Source of the DNA: Membranipora membranacea
Taxonomy: Eukaryota > Bryozoa > Gymnolaemata > Cheilostomatida > Membraniporidae
Assembly: GCA_914767715.1 (NCBI GenBank)
Contig: OU612071.1
Location: 14,442,948-14,506,947, forward strand
Direction of reading: 5' to 3'
Length of the DNA: 64,000 nucleotides
In this document: one piece after another, positions 42,001 to 54,879 of the stretch
Position numbering within the stretch: position 1 is the first letter of the stretch
Layout of the letters: each line of letters opens with the position of its first letter
Translations under genes and position numbers: made by a program
The notes under the pieces: model-generated
Told to the model about the DNA's origin: nothing
The model's database searches: none
What the model saw: the letters and a program-made list of their open reading frames with translations, nothing else

Positions 42001-45000
42001 TTTTTATATTTATTTATACCCTATATATCCGACTTCTTAATGTCTCTATGCAGCGAACACTTTTTAAAAATTTCAACAGATAATACCCATCCGCTGAACA
42101 ATAGAATCAGACCTAACACTCAAAGAAAATCCGCCCGTAAAGCAGTAATCGACAAATACCGACCCAGCAAATGCCGCACTGTAAAACGGCAGAACAGCTT
42201 TTTTGAATTCTATATGAGATTTTTCAACTAGTGCAATATTTTTCCATCAATTTTTATTGTAAACATTTCAATTTTGTCAACCTTTTTAGGAGTGATACCG
42301 GAAATGTCTAAATAAACAAACATCAACATCAAACATGGTATTACTATCGTGTATTTAGTTTAGTAGACCTTTGCATAGAATCTGACCTTGCTTCTCCCCT
42401 ATTGTCCAATCAAATGCAATTCTAACTCTTCTTAGCCGATTGTAGGGTTGCATTTGATAGACCAAGTTTGGTCCATTTGCCTGCATTCAGAGTTGCTCCC
42501 CCTCCACTAGTCACGCGTTACCAGTGGAAGGGAGCAACTGCAATGCAGGCAATTGGATTAAACTTGATCTAACTGTAAGATGGAATTTGAAGTTCCAATA
42601 TATGTACAGTATATGCCACTACAGTTCAGTTACAGTTCAAATTCGATGATATTTTGGAACAATAGCTTTAAATTCAATCCCTGTCTTACTTAAGTGCTGT
42701 GTCATCTCATATGGCCACTGAGGTCATACAGGAGGAATAACTCTAACTACTATTGCTCATTGGGTCATGATATAGCCAGACCATTGACCTTGAAAACAGA
42801 GGATACCAATATCCATAAACACAGATTAACAGGGATAGGAGGGGAGGGGGATGTTTCAATTTTTATTCTCATTTATACAGTATACTGTTCGATTTCCTTG
42901 AACCAGTTATCATTAAAATCATGAGTTCCATGTGCCGACTTACCATTGAACTTCAAAACTTTTGGCAGTAATGATCTACATCGATAGCAGTCAAGATATA
43001 CCTTACCTGTTTGTTGACCTTGAGCTTTGTGTTGAAACCTTAGGTGTGTTCTAAGGTTTGATGTTCAATAAAGGCTGTCTAGTATTTAAATGTGTAATAT
43101 ACATTTCCTTACAAGACTTACTAGTCAACATTATATATATATCTATATATATATCTATCTGTGGGCTGTAAAGCTTGTCAATGTACACCACAATATGAAA
43201 ATGGGGTACACAAAGAATATATATTCTTTTTGCACAACATTTCCATAAGGTGTAATTTGACAAGCTTTGCAGCCTACAAATACATTATGTTAACTCATTG
43301 AGATAAATATCTTATCATAATCTCATTGTGTAATTGACATCATGAGGTAACAAAATGTTTCTGTTACAGGCGGTTGTATCCAGACTTCACTTTCTTCCAA
43401 AGCCCCACAGATTTCCCTTGTCGGCGGCTCACCGAATCTGTCAACGGCATCGAGACGTTACGTAAAAGAGTAGAGAACACGTTTTTAGAATCACACAATG
43501 TCTCTCAAAACAGGCTTGGTATAACAAATGTAAGTGATATCTACGCAGCCCTGTGATTCATACAACTTTGATCACATTTTGTGACTGGGTTTTGATGGCA
43601 GGAGTGACTTAAATTAATGGTGGTACCTGGTCATCTTACGAAGCTGTTGAATAATCAGCCTCTCTATACAGTGTAATACATGAAAATAAACACCTGCAAA
43701 GGTGCATGCAAAAAATTCCAAAATAATACTTCTTTCATTCCACTGTTTCATGTCCGATGGTTCTTCGGTTTACCAGCGACAACCAATCGGGTTGAATGAA
43801 GCTTGTTTCAAAGAGGTATCCTGGTCGAATATTGACTCCCCGAAAGTTTAATGCATTGACCCTCTACTGACCAACAATTCGTAGTTTAGCAACTAAATAG
43901 GAGTTGTCTCCTTTTAATCAGGGAGAAGACAAGTTTTGACAAATTTATTTACTCATGTGAGAACTCTGTAATGTATCTCATATTTTGTTCACAGTCATGC
44001 ATATTCATTCCTGGATAACCTTGAAGTTAACGCTTCCATCATTGCAAATATAATTGACAACTGACACCAGCATTTAAAACAGAGTTCAGGTTAAACCATA
44101 GTATTACCATAAACCTAGACACCGATGGCGCATTGAGGCATTAGGTAAGGTGATGTACCAACATTGATTTCTGTAGTAGCAATTGTGTTATCGTTGATTC
44201 GCAGTTCACAGTCCGGATAGAATGATAAACAACAAAGTGATCACAAGAGGCAGCTGAGTCTGTTGTAATTTTCGAATATAAAATCCGATGAAAATTGATC
44301 AAGTTACAACCACAAAAGCCGTACTGTGGACTGCAAATCTATGATAACACAGTTGCTACTACACCATTCAATATTGTTACAGCGCCTTAGTGTTAAGTGA
44401 TTCACTTTAGCTGTACAAGGCGTCATGGATAGGTTCATATTTTTGACTGCCCAAATTACTCAAAAATCAGGAAGAAAACACTCAAAATAGATACATAGAT
44501 AAAACCTTAAAACACAACTTTGCGTTAAGGTGATGGATCTGGCTGACTTTATAAAAATTGTCTGACAGATTTACCACCAATATATGCTAAATCAAATTTG
44601 TCTGGGGCCTCGGAATACGATGGGTGCCATATATATCGCCTGTATTCTGACTGGTTTATTCCATTCTATCTCAGTCCCCTTATAAGACAAGTCATGTATA
44701 GGTTCATTATAAAGTCCACAGGCTCACCTCGTAAGTTTTCTCTTGCACAGATGGCGAGTACTCGGATGAGGGCTAACTCGGACGCCTTTAAGACTCTCGG
44801 TGAGGGACAGGAGGCACACTGGGAGGTCGTAGAGAGAATGTTATTTATATACGCAAAACTCAACCCTGGTATACAATATGTACAGGTAAAGTCTCATATC
44901 ATTATATTATATCATATATAATATAATATATAATAGATATGTATATAGATATTAAATATATTATATAATCATATTATATCACTATGTTATGGCCTGTCTT

Positions 45001-48000
45001 GACAAGCTATGTTGTTTTAGGTTCATCCTTAGTTTAGTTTATTATCAGATCCGATATAACCATGTGATGATAAAAAGTGTTCACAGGTAATGTGGGTTAA
45101 AACGGTGCTCAAAATCTTTCAACTTTCGTCTAATTTGTTGTCCAGGTATGACATGAAAAAGTGAACGAGGCTGCGACATCTCTTCTCAGTGCGACACAAG
45201 TTTGATCAGTTTGCCTTCATTCATGTTGACGCCCTTCCTCTTAAAAGCCTATTTGCCTATGTGGCTGATCATATGGGGAAGCAGTTGCGAATGCAGGCTC
45301 ACTGGATCAACCTTGGTCAATGTTGTCCCTCCCCCCCCCCCCCCAATCCATAGCCATTTAATTAGCTTTATGGCAAACATAAAAATGCAAAGGAAATAGC
45401 CACAAGCAGATATAAACATGATAAATTGCCGCAAGACGACAGGTGCTCTCAGCTCACAGGCAGTTAGGAATACACTACTGTGACACGACAACTGCTGAAT
45501 GGCCTACGAATTGTGCAGGTGCGCCGTCCAGTTGCACTTATTCATTCCACATTGACTTCAATGTTACACATTATAATGTGTATATATAAGCGATCAAGTC
45601 AGGTTATCCTCACTATCTATGTAGATAACCCCTAATAAAAGTAACTCAGCCTCAGGTGCTCTTATCAAGTTCCTTGCAAAGATAATTAGGGATATATCGA
45701 ACTACTCATCCTTTGATGTCTAGATAAACACTCTAATAGTGTCATGTTGAAGTCAGTGTTGCACGAGAGAGCATAGCCTGTCTTGACAAGCTTTGTACCC
45801 GAACACCAACAAAGCTTGACAAGACATGCTTGATAAAGCACCTGCCAACAACCTAGATTCTTAAAATTTGGTTCTGCACTCTAAACACCGAACGTCCACA
45901 ATGGTGTAAAGCCCACAAACCTAGAGCACCTGTCTCCAAAGGTCATGTGTGCCTTCTTCACCTCCTGACACATCCTTGTTTCTATCTGACAGGGTATGAA
46001 TGAGATTCTAGGTCCTCTATATTACACCATGGCTACAGACCCAGACACGGCCTGGTCTCAACACGCTGAGGCCGACTGCTTCTACTGTTTTACTAATCTT
46101 ATGGCTGAAATCAGAGATAACTTTATAAAGAGTCTAGATGACAGCATTTGTGGTATAGGTATGTTAAGAGTATACATATTTACCCTCCTCCCAGTCAAGG
46201 GGCTGTGGGGGCAGTTTGGGTTTTGGGGGGCTCAAACTAGTATACCCTAGATGAATTATTAATTTGCAGGAGGAGCTTACACCTTGTGTACAAAAGCTGG
46301 AAATAAAGAAACCTATTCCTAGCTAACATTTACTCTCCTTATGTACTTGGTTTTCTGTTTAACATAACTTAATTCAATGTTCTTAATGTACAAGTGAGAC
46401 CATGACAAACAAACCACCTTATAACCTTTCACATGCCCAGTAAATGAATGTCTTGGGTCAGAGAGCAATGCAAGCACTGTAATGACATGTAACTATCATT
46501 ATAGACAGAGCACAGACAACAATTTACTTTGACTTTACATTCCTTAGGTCCACAGCCATCGGAGTCGTCTGTTATTTTTCAGGAGAGGGACAACTCTGAC
46601 CTTTATTTTATATTTATTATTTTTTGTTTCCATTACTTGTATTTACTATTTTAATATTTTCAGGTGGTAACATGCACGCTGTGATGGCCAGTTTACAAGA
46701 ATTTGAACCTGCTATATATAATCAATTTATGAGACAAAATATGAAACCCGAATTCTTTGCCTTCCGATGGATAACTCTACTTCTCTCTCAGGAGTTTCAG
46801 CTGCCAGGTGTGTTTTGTTTTGTTGCTTCAGTGAGGTTTAATTTTCATCGTAAATGAACTGAGTACTGAGTAGATTTACAGACAAAGATATTTTATACTG
46901 CGTTGCAACATATTACCTGCTATTTGGGAGGGAGTGTGCTTTCAACTTCACATTATTGTAACCTTTCCGAGATTATGGCGGGAACAGGGCAGGTGTTTTC
47001 AGAGGACTTCATGCTCATTGTTCCTTGTGTGAAAAACTCTTCATGTTGCCTTATTTCTTGGATCAAGATGCAGTTTGCGGTTTATTATTGTCTGTCACTG
47101 CATTTTTGCGTGACAGTTGATGGAACAACGTTGGGGGGAGGAACAGTAAACATAGTCACAAAGCATTAGTTATTCATTAATCATAGGGCCCCAGAAGGAA
47201 AGGAATGTTGATTTAGAACAAGGCACGATAAAGTGTCATGATGCAGTGTACCCATCGATTGCAAGTTTTCAAAACGCAAAATTTTCCTCCTGCAAGTACC
47301 TCACACCGCAGGGTATTCTCTATAAACTTTTTTTTTAATTCTCCGATCTGTTTTAGATGTGTTGAGGTTATGGGACTCCTTATTCTCAGATGAGAGGAGG
47401 TTCAAACTGCTAGTCCATGTCTGCTGTGCTATGATAGTGTGAGTACACACACACTGGTCACGTGATGTACTATTACATGTACATCTCTGATCAACGGGGA
47501 ATTAATTCACTCAGAGATACACATGTTAATAGTGTAGTCTTGATGTCAGTGTGGTAGTAGAGTCTCTACTTGGTTGCGTGGGTTGGAGTGTCTTGTTTTC
47601 CATTACTTTTCTGATGACTTCGCACAATTTGGTTTGTCAATTGGACCTGGCTTTGTTCCCCTCCTACGCTACATCATATCGCTCAACTCGCTTGAGGAAA
47701 GTCATTTCATTCTGCAAACCGGTCGCTGCCTTTTATTTATAGTTTACTTAGCCAAGACCTCAGTTGCGAACCAGAACAGGTGCTGCAACACATGTGCCCA
47801 CTCATAGAGTCTGATGTTGTGATATCATTATAATATCGCAGTCTCAAATTTACATTTTAATGCGAGCTAGCGTAATTCCTGTCATGTATGAAGAGCTCAC
47901 GTCCATGAACAGAATGGGTAGTGACCGGGATCTGTACCTGCACCTCTCAGACTGAGAAGGTTGAAACCTTACCACTACGCCACCCTGCCATCCTCCTTTG

Positions 48001-49972
48001 TAGTTAGGGGCATCTAAAGTCACTTTAATTGCTTACAATTTTGTCTTTGTAATTATTTTGTAGCTTGGTAAAAAAAGATGTACTCAAGAACGACTTTGCA
48101 GGGAATATGAAGTTACTTCAGGTTAGTATACATCAAGGTCGATCCAATTTGCCCGCAGTCTGGTCAATCCTATTTTACTGGCGGCAGATTGGCAAATCGG
48201 ATCACACTTGATCTAGGTTGTTGGTTGTCTAGACGTCACATCAACCGGGACAAAAATCTTCATGCATTTAAATCAAGCGACCTGGGCGAGATAAGTGAAT
48301 TCCTTGGTTTGAAGAGCCATGACACAGGGCCACAACCAAAACCAAAACATTCTGACACGCACACTCAGTAAAAAGACAATACACTATAAATCATTCTGTG
48401 TTTTGTATGGTTACATGCTTGGAAGCCCCTATGGTGTGAATTTCTGAACCCCATGCAAGGCCTTTCTTAGCGATATTTAATTTAGAATAAGTACCTAACA
48501 TGTACACACCCCTTATTGTCAAAACAGAAAAACAGAAAATTCCTTCTTATGGTTCTCATGCTATAACATGTGAACACCTGACCCCCATTAAGGCCGGTTC
48601 ACACTTCCGATCAGAGCAGGCATGTCCGCTTTTTGTGAACAAATGAAGAAAAAACATGACTGCACAACATTGGGTCGTGTCGCCAATGTTGCTTAAGCGG
48701 AGACTAAAAATATGACAAACGCTTTTAATCATTCAGTGTTTTGTCTGGTTACACGTTAAGCGGCCCCTATGGTGTGAATTTCTGACCCCTATGCAAGGCT
48801 GTTGTTGAGGAAAAACGGTAAGGGAGGCGGAAATCCTTAAGGGTGTTAAATAACACCAGGCTGTGTACTGCAAGCCTCCTGAGTCCCCAGTCCAAATGAG
48901 CTGAGTCTGAGATGGAATATTTAATTATAGCATTTTTATAGCCAGTCTATTCAGCATTCTAGGGGAGGCAGAGCGTCCCTGCCTCTCCTAGAATTACTGA
49001 GCCCAATGCAAGGCCTTCCGTAGCAATTTACACGCTGATTAATCCATGTGAACACCTGACCCCACTTAAGGCCGTTCACTGAATTTATTAGGAAAAGGGT
49101 TTGTTTATGTTCTTCAGAGCAGGCATGTCTGCTTTTTGTGCACGGTGACACAAAAAAGTGACTGCACAAGATTGTGGTTGTGTCGCCACTGGCCCAACGC
49201 TGAGAAAAAGCGGCATATTTCATGATTTAGGGTTAAATATATCCTTACGTCTTAAGTGCATAATAAGCTTCTATGTGTTGACACTCACCAATAACGCCCA
49301 CCAAGTCCCCGTGTGAACGCAAGCTAGGTAGTGTCTTGGCATAGCCCTTACTTCCATCAAGTGCCTTATATTTATGCTGTGTCATATCTGTCATACCATT
49401 ATATGGCTTGATCATCAAAATAGACTCGATTAAACACCTCATAAAATCATTGTGTGGTTGCACATGCTCACAAGCAGCAAAAATATCCGCCTCTGCCACT
49501 TAGATACAAAGCGTAGCAGGGTTTCCGGCAGACATGGATATAGATAAAGTGCCAAATGAGTCCCAGTGCCTGTACATGGGAGAGGATAACTCTCGCTACT
49601 CACAAAAAGCAGTGCATATTTACATAAGTAAAGCTAGTTTTGGGTAGCCCTGTCCACACGGCCACGGGTTTTGGTTTTTTTGGTTTTGGTTTAAAACCAA
49701 AAAAGCCAAAACCCGTGGCCTGTGAACAGGGCTAAGTTTTGGGTGGATGAATATTAGCTAGCAATCCATTTTAATATTATTTTGTGCTATTACTACTAGT
49801 GCAAAAATTTGAGACAATTGTCTTCTTCTCTCTACATTTGACTCCGCTATTGCATATACATATATGTAATGATCATTTCCCCTGTATTTTGTTGTTATTT
49901 TAGAATTACCCCCCATCGACCGATGTCGAGCTTATCATCAAGAAAGCAGCTGAATTGAGCAACAGAAGGTAG
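39014..49972 (+). CDS. TBC1D13: TBC1D13 homologue, Rab GTPase-activating protein (11 exons, complete)
   Basis: Exons: 39014-39072, 39213-39286, 39783-39967, 40586-40668, 43370-43529, 44751-44885, 45993-46158, 46664-46807, 47357-47438, 48064-48121, 49904-49972 (TAG). All phases agree, 404 aa (human about 400). A second in-frame ATG at 39065 would give 387 aa, closer to the short human N-terminus. The TBC domain has the Arg-finger motif IDKDCRR (IxxDxxR, R about 135; the preceding Arg codon is split by the intron between exons 4 and 5) and the Gln finger YVQG (about 230-233). Conserved blocks include EAHWEVVERMLFIYAKLNPG, GPLYYTMATDP, NLMAEIRDNFIKSLDDS and FFAFRWITLLLSQEF. Mammalian TBC1D13 acts on Rab35 in GLUT4 traffic. 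All catalytic positions are intact. Confidence 0.96.
40543..40602 (+). repeat. Perfect 2 x 30-bp tandem duplication of a splice acceptor and exon start
   Basis: Unit tgtttgtttgtag plus cctttgaatcctaaccc occurs at 40543-40572 and 40573-40602. The downstream acceptor (exon from 40586) gives the conserved PLNPNP frame. The upstream acceptor (exon from 40556) would read PLNPNPVCL and then stop. Confidence 0.95.
40760..40816. mobile_element. Short MITE, TAGCCCTGTC family (copy 1)
   Basis: tagccttgtcacgcggccac ... gtccacgcgacagggcta; a degenerate palindrome with ttttggt-rich middle. In TBC1D13 intron 4. Half a copy lies at 41615-41665. Confidence 0.65.
41790..42020. repeat. ~230-bp hairpin (long inverted repeat)
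   Basis: Arms of about 110 bp containing aaatattgcagtaataat, gaaaacatggct and aacacccatga pair with the right half. The loop has aggtcaaggtcaagtcatgg. In TBC1D13 intron 4. It looks like a MITE, but no target-site duplication was identified. Confidence 0.75.
42457..42573. mobile_element. MITE, TAGACCAAGTTTGGTCC family
   Basis: Left tagaccaagtttggtccatt, right ggattaaacttgatcta; inner arms gcctgcattcagagttgctc and gagcaactgcaatgcaggc. In TBC1D13 intron 4. Confidence 0.65.
43160..43282. mobile_element. MITE with GGGCTGTAAAGCTTGTCAA ends
   Basis: Left ggctgtaaagcttgtcaa and right ttgacaagctttgcagcc are inverse with one mismatch. About 120 bp, ending about 90 bp before exon 5 of TBC1D13. Similar gcctgtcttgacaagct ends occur at 37487, 44992 and 45776-45830. 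Confidence 0.65.
44173..44362. mobile_element. 190-bp MITE with GTAGTAGCAA ends
   Basis: Left gtagtagcaattgtgttatc, right gataacacagttgctactac; the pairing continues through the cagt(t/c)cacagt motif. In TBC1D13 intron 5. Confidence 0.65.
47453..47562. mobile_element. MITE with ACTGGTCAC / GTCAGTGTGG ends (copy 2)
   Basis: Contains acatgtacatctctgatc and cagagatacacatgtt, ending gatgtcagtgtggtag. It starts about 15 bp after the exon 9 donor of TBC1D13. Relative at 19135-19345. Confidence 0.55.
47930..47995 (-). mobile_element. tRNA-like SINE fragment
   Basis: On the minus strand, gggtggcgtagtggtaaggt matches a pol III A box (TGGCNNAGTGG) and is followed after about 30 bp by a weak B-box-like cagatcccggtcac. 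In TBC1D13 intron 9. Confidence 0.4.
49645..49734. mobile_element. 90-bp palindromic MITE, TAGCCCTGTC family, exact 9-bp duplication
   Basis: Arms tagccctgtccacacggcca and ggcctgtgaacagggcta, with the ttttggtttt middle inverted. agttttggg flanks both ends exactly (49636-49644, 49735-49743). In the last intron of TBC1D13. Relatives at 40760-40816, 41615-41665 and 56911-56981. Confidence 0.85.
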
Positions 49973-50601
49973 CGTTTGTATAGTGAAGAAGTTATAAGTA
50001 ATTTATTTCAACTTTATTCCAACATTACCTGATGCTCAGATCGAAGAGGGAAAATGTCAACCTCAACCTGCAAGCTTACTCTCGATTAGGCCAACCGAAG
50101 ACAGAAATCCTCACCTCGAGCAACGACCAGCATTCACACTTGTAGCCCTGTGATACCGACTTAATCATCTTCGGGTACTGTTGCTTCGATAAGTCAAACT
50201 GGCCTGGGTAAAGATGGGCTTACATTTCTTGTTATGTACAATGGTAACTATCTTATTTCTGCAACTACGGCTCGGAAAGGCTTATTTTGTCTCCGTTTCC
50301 TCGTTTTCTGAGGCTTGGGTTAACGAAAATTATTCAAGAATCATTCAAGACTAGCCCCGCTTTCTCCGCAAGTTCATCAGTTTAATATAATACCACAATA
50401 ACTGATGGAACCTAGGTCCTGATATACCTCTTGGTTTGGTGCTCGACATGGCGTAGTTTTGCAAGTCATAACTTCTATTTTTAATTTGCTTCTTGTGGTA
50501 GAATCCCAAATATTGTTGCGTGACACTTGGCATGTTTCTTCTATGCGTCACTGGGCAGAATAGCTTCTATGCATGCATAAATATCTGATTGTGTTTTCTA
50601 C

Positions 50602-50883
50602 CCAAAGACCAAAGCATGTTATAGTCAGGCAGTTACTTATGATAAAGTTGTGTCAGATTTGCATGGTAAAAAAATTCAATGCTTTACTTGGCATGAATTA
50701 TCGATGGTGGAAAGAGGGCCTTCCATATGGCAAGGTAACTCCTATTCCTTGAATCATGATGTTACAGTAAACAGGAAGTGCTTGTTTCTTGTATTGCACA
50801 TCTGGGAGACTGTGACATCATAATGCAGAGAATAACACATCTTCATCATAGGTAACTGCCTGACTTACACGCTTTGGTCTTTG
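50602..50883. mobile_element. ~280-bp foldback MITE
   Basis: Left ccaaagaccaaagcatgt, gtcaggcagttacttatgat; right atcataggtaactgcctgac, acgctttggtctttgg. The ends are inverse with small changes; the middle is unrelated. Confidence 0.7.
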
Positions 50884-51719
50884 GATAGTCTTTAAACACG
50901 GCTTATCCAATTAAGTTTTATACCAGCTCAACATGGTTGATAAAAAGCATAATCATAAACCACCCCTTTGTAAATACACCATTTCAATTTGTAAGTTACA
51001 TTTCAAACAACTTTTTTTTACTGATATGTAAGTCATCTATAGTCTTCCACATGACATGGTCTTCAATAAATTTATCTTCATAGATAAGAGCAATGTTCTC
51101 AAAGTCAATTAAATTGTGGCGATATTTTTGGCCTTTTGCTATATGTGGCCAATTTATACTTTTGCTCAAATTTTTATCTACGGAAATTTGCAAGATTCAT
51201 CATAAAATTACAATTATTCTGTATCAAAATCATTTTTGCTATATACACGAATACAATATATGATTATAGGACTCAATGTTTAAAGTTGAATTTGGAAGTC
51301 TATTCATATTTGTATTTCTACATAGCTTTCGTATTGGCTTGGTTGATGTCATTGGAATTTAGCCAACACCAAACGCATAAGAAAAGGCCTTAGCCCTGAT
51401 TTATTTGAAAACCCTCATGTAATTTTCAAAAAGCTGATGTGCGGCTGCTTTGTTAGATTTTGCGTGTATGTTGGTTTGGTCAGTAGGTGATTCTATTCGT
51501 AACAAACTGAATTAAGTAATGTTTAGAGTTGTATACACACTCTGCATCTAAGGGCGTAAGAACATTCTTTGTGACGATTCCTTCAGGATGTAAGATTCTT
51601 ACGGATCCGGTATTATGAAGGTGACACAGATTACTTACCATGTAAGTAGACAATAAATAAGCGCTTTGGGCGGAGGTGATTATAATCTGACACAAAATAG
51701 GAATTTGTCCGGTCAAGTG

Positions 51720-52530
51720 AAATTGGCCTGATCCTGTTCGCATTCTGAGAACCTGGAAACACTTTCTCTGGAAACACTGTTATGGCTTCCAAGTTGCTTC
51801 TGGGATCCAAACAAAAACAAAACCATTAGGATCTTACACAGTGGCCTATGATAGATCAATTTTGTCCGCATTCTGGTTGTTCCCATTCTACTGTTGATCC
51901 AGTGGCAGCTCAAAGTTTTAAGTGCAGAAAATTTTGGGTCATACTTTAACTAGGGCAATGCTTAGAAATCTCATTAAACGTGACAGGAAATAAGGATTCT
52001 GATCCTTCTCGTATTCTAAGAATCTTGAAACCTTAGAAATTGACAGGCTTCGACTTACTGTTATGGCTTTGCAGTTGCGCTGGGTAATCTGTTCCGAAAA
52101 AATGAAATCATAAATTGAAATCGACAGGAGCATACACACACAAAAGGGCTAGGCTAAATCTTGGTTGATTCAATTTGTCAGCATTCTTGTGGCGACTCGA
52201 AACTCTAAATGCAGAACACTTGGTTCACACTTGAACCAGGACGATGCTAATAAATGTGACACGGAAATAGGGATCCTTGTCCTGTCCGTATATTGAGAAC
52301 CTTGAAAAAATTACCTGATCCGAAGTTCACTGTCATGGCTTCCCAGTTTGCCTCAGCAGTCTGTGTTCAAATACAAAATGAATAAGAACTTACACAAAGG
52401 GTCTATGCTCAAGTTTGATTTGATTTGTAGTAAGGCCGTTCCCATTCTACTGGTGACTCAGCGGTCACTCGCAACTCAACACGCAGACAAATCGGATCAT
52501 GCTTGAACTAGGGCAATGCTAAGATATACT
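51720..52530 (+). repeat. Tandem array, about 3 units of ~275 bp
   Basis: Each unit has gatcctg(t)tcg(c/t)attctgagaacc, ttatggcttcc-like, acacaaagg, a cattctactggtgac MITE core and agggcaatgct. Units start near 51727, 52000 and 52277. The units are well diverged. Each unit contains the TAGATCAAGTTTG-type MITE, so the MITE was duplicated along with its flanks. Confidence 0.7.
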
Positions 52531-54879
52531 GTTTGAGTAGAAGCAATCGAATCTCAGATCTTACATTTGGTGAGAAATATTCTTAAATTGCTTCAACATA
52601 ATAGATCTTGATCGTACCATGCCTGCCACAATCCCTGTCTAATTATTGTTGTGAATAATCCTTGGGTCATTACGATTCCTCTGTGCGCCATCAAAGGTGC
52701 AACATTGGCTATAATTCCCCCTGACAAATGCATTTGATCGGGTGATCAATCTCGGACTATTTGAGTTGCTAAAAGACTTTTGTGTTACTGTTGGGGACAT
52801 AGGAAAGAAATTTCAAGATTAATTTTGAAGCGCCGGGCTCAGAACAGGAAATTTTTTGTTTTCATTGCCTCCAATGCGCTGTGGTCAAAGGCCCTGGCTG
52901 ACGCAATGCTATTCAAAAGAGGTTGGTTTGGTATGTATACTCACAAGAGCTTTACAGGGGCGTATTAATCTTTTTTTCACACCCCAACTTATTGCCTGTT
53001 AAATATATAGTAATAGATTTGCATGTGATTGTGAATGTGGGTGAAATGGAAAAAATATTAACTATGAAGTATAAGATATGATATGATATGATGACCCCAA
53101 TATTGGAGGCCTCTACCCTATATGTTTAATTATCTTGATGCGCCACTTGTATAGAGCTCCGTCTGTCAATGTCAACCCTTTTTATGATTCAGATGTGAGA
53201 TTTTCAATGTGGAAGATAATTTGGGTGCAGTTCAGTCGTCCATGTATCAGTCGTTCTGTGAATTGTAGAAGTTCACCAAGTATTTGCTGCGAACCTCTAC
53301 AACCACCAATGACCATAAAGGCTGGTTCATATCCCATCAATTTTCGGCTACTTGTTGGATCATGAGTCATTTCCATTTTTGCCAAGTAAAACCGAGCACT
53401 TAATATTGGTTAATGAGTTTTTGATTAGCGTCCCCAATCAAATAAACGTGACAGTGATCATATGCGATTCTGTTGTACATGACATTTTACACAAGAAATA
53501 ATGACAGTTTATCCTTTCCATGTAAAACAGAAGCTGAGATTCTGCAAACGACAACCTCCATTAAAGGATTCTCCCTACTTAAGAAGCTTTTACGATCCCT
53601 GACTTATACACAGATTCCAACACTGAATACCGAGAAATCGATGTTGCTCTATGTCTAAGCCTTACATAGCCAGTGGGTAGGCGCTGATCTGATTTTATGT
53701 ATACACCATTGTTTTTGGCAGACAATAACATCCTCGTTAGATGTTGCCATAACTTGCCGAAGATATTGCGGCAAAAATTGGAAGGAAAATGTGGAGGAAA
53801 AAAAGATTTGTGTTTAGAGTATTGTATATGATATTAAGTATGTGATCGGGTAGGATGGACCCGAATCACATCCACCACATTGGCTAGGACTAGCAGTGCC
53901 CGAAACATTTTTCCTTAGGCAAATATTGGGGAAAAAAAGTAAATGGATGTATACTGTTTGGATTGTGAAATTGAGAATTACATTCATGATTGATAATTAA
54001 GATTTGCATGTCATATCAAAATCTTTATGCAAAATTATGGAGGCCCACAGGTTGCAAATGTATACAAATCGTAAAAGAAATAGCACAAACATATGACATG
54101 GCAAAGTGTAGCCAGCAGTGCAAGATGCTTTTTATCTTCACTCCCACCAATTTTTTGTCTTCATCAAATTGTGAAAGTGTTGGAGTCATCCAACCATTTT
54201 GCATCGAACGACAACCCTAATAGTATATGTGATAATTTTTCTGCCAATGCAACCAGAGAGGGTGGGGGGGGGGTGTGTCCAACCCTTCTTGATGCCACAT
54301 CTTATATACTCATGTGCATCATTTATACTTCTTATGTATATGCAGATCCGTAGAAAAAAGGAGATATATGCAAAAGCTTAGTTAAGAATGACTTAATATT
54401 AGCTAACATTAGCTGTAATTGGAGTTTATATTATTATGTAATGAGGCTGTATCAATGTCCGCTAGCCTGAAATATCAAGCCTGTGAATGGATTGAAACTC
54501 TGCCTTCATTGAACAGTTTACTTCTGTATGTTTGCTGTACTGTCATTGTTTTTGTACTGCTGCGATGTGATGCTGAATTGTATAGTTGAATTGCTGATAG
54601 TTCATATTCATATATTTTTAGAGTTACGGCCGATATTATGGCACCGCGATAATAAGCCATGAGCCTAAACCTGACCGCAAGCGGAGCTAGTTAAAATGTC
54701 AAGCAATAAAAATGTACTGTGCGGTCAAGAGGCATTCAGCAGTGAACTCGCTTGCTTTCCGAGGACCCAGATTATACTCTCCCGAGGAATTGACCTGCTG
54801 TTGCTATGGTGCTCGTTTCCCGGGTCTTTGCTTTCACAACTCATTTCCACAAACAAACCAAACACGACTTCAACTTTAG

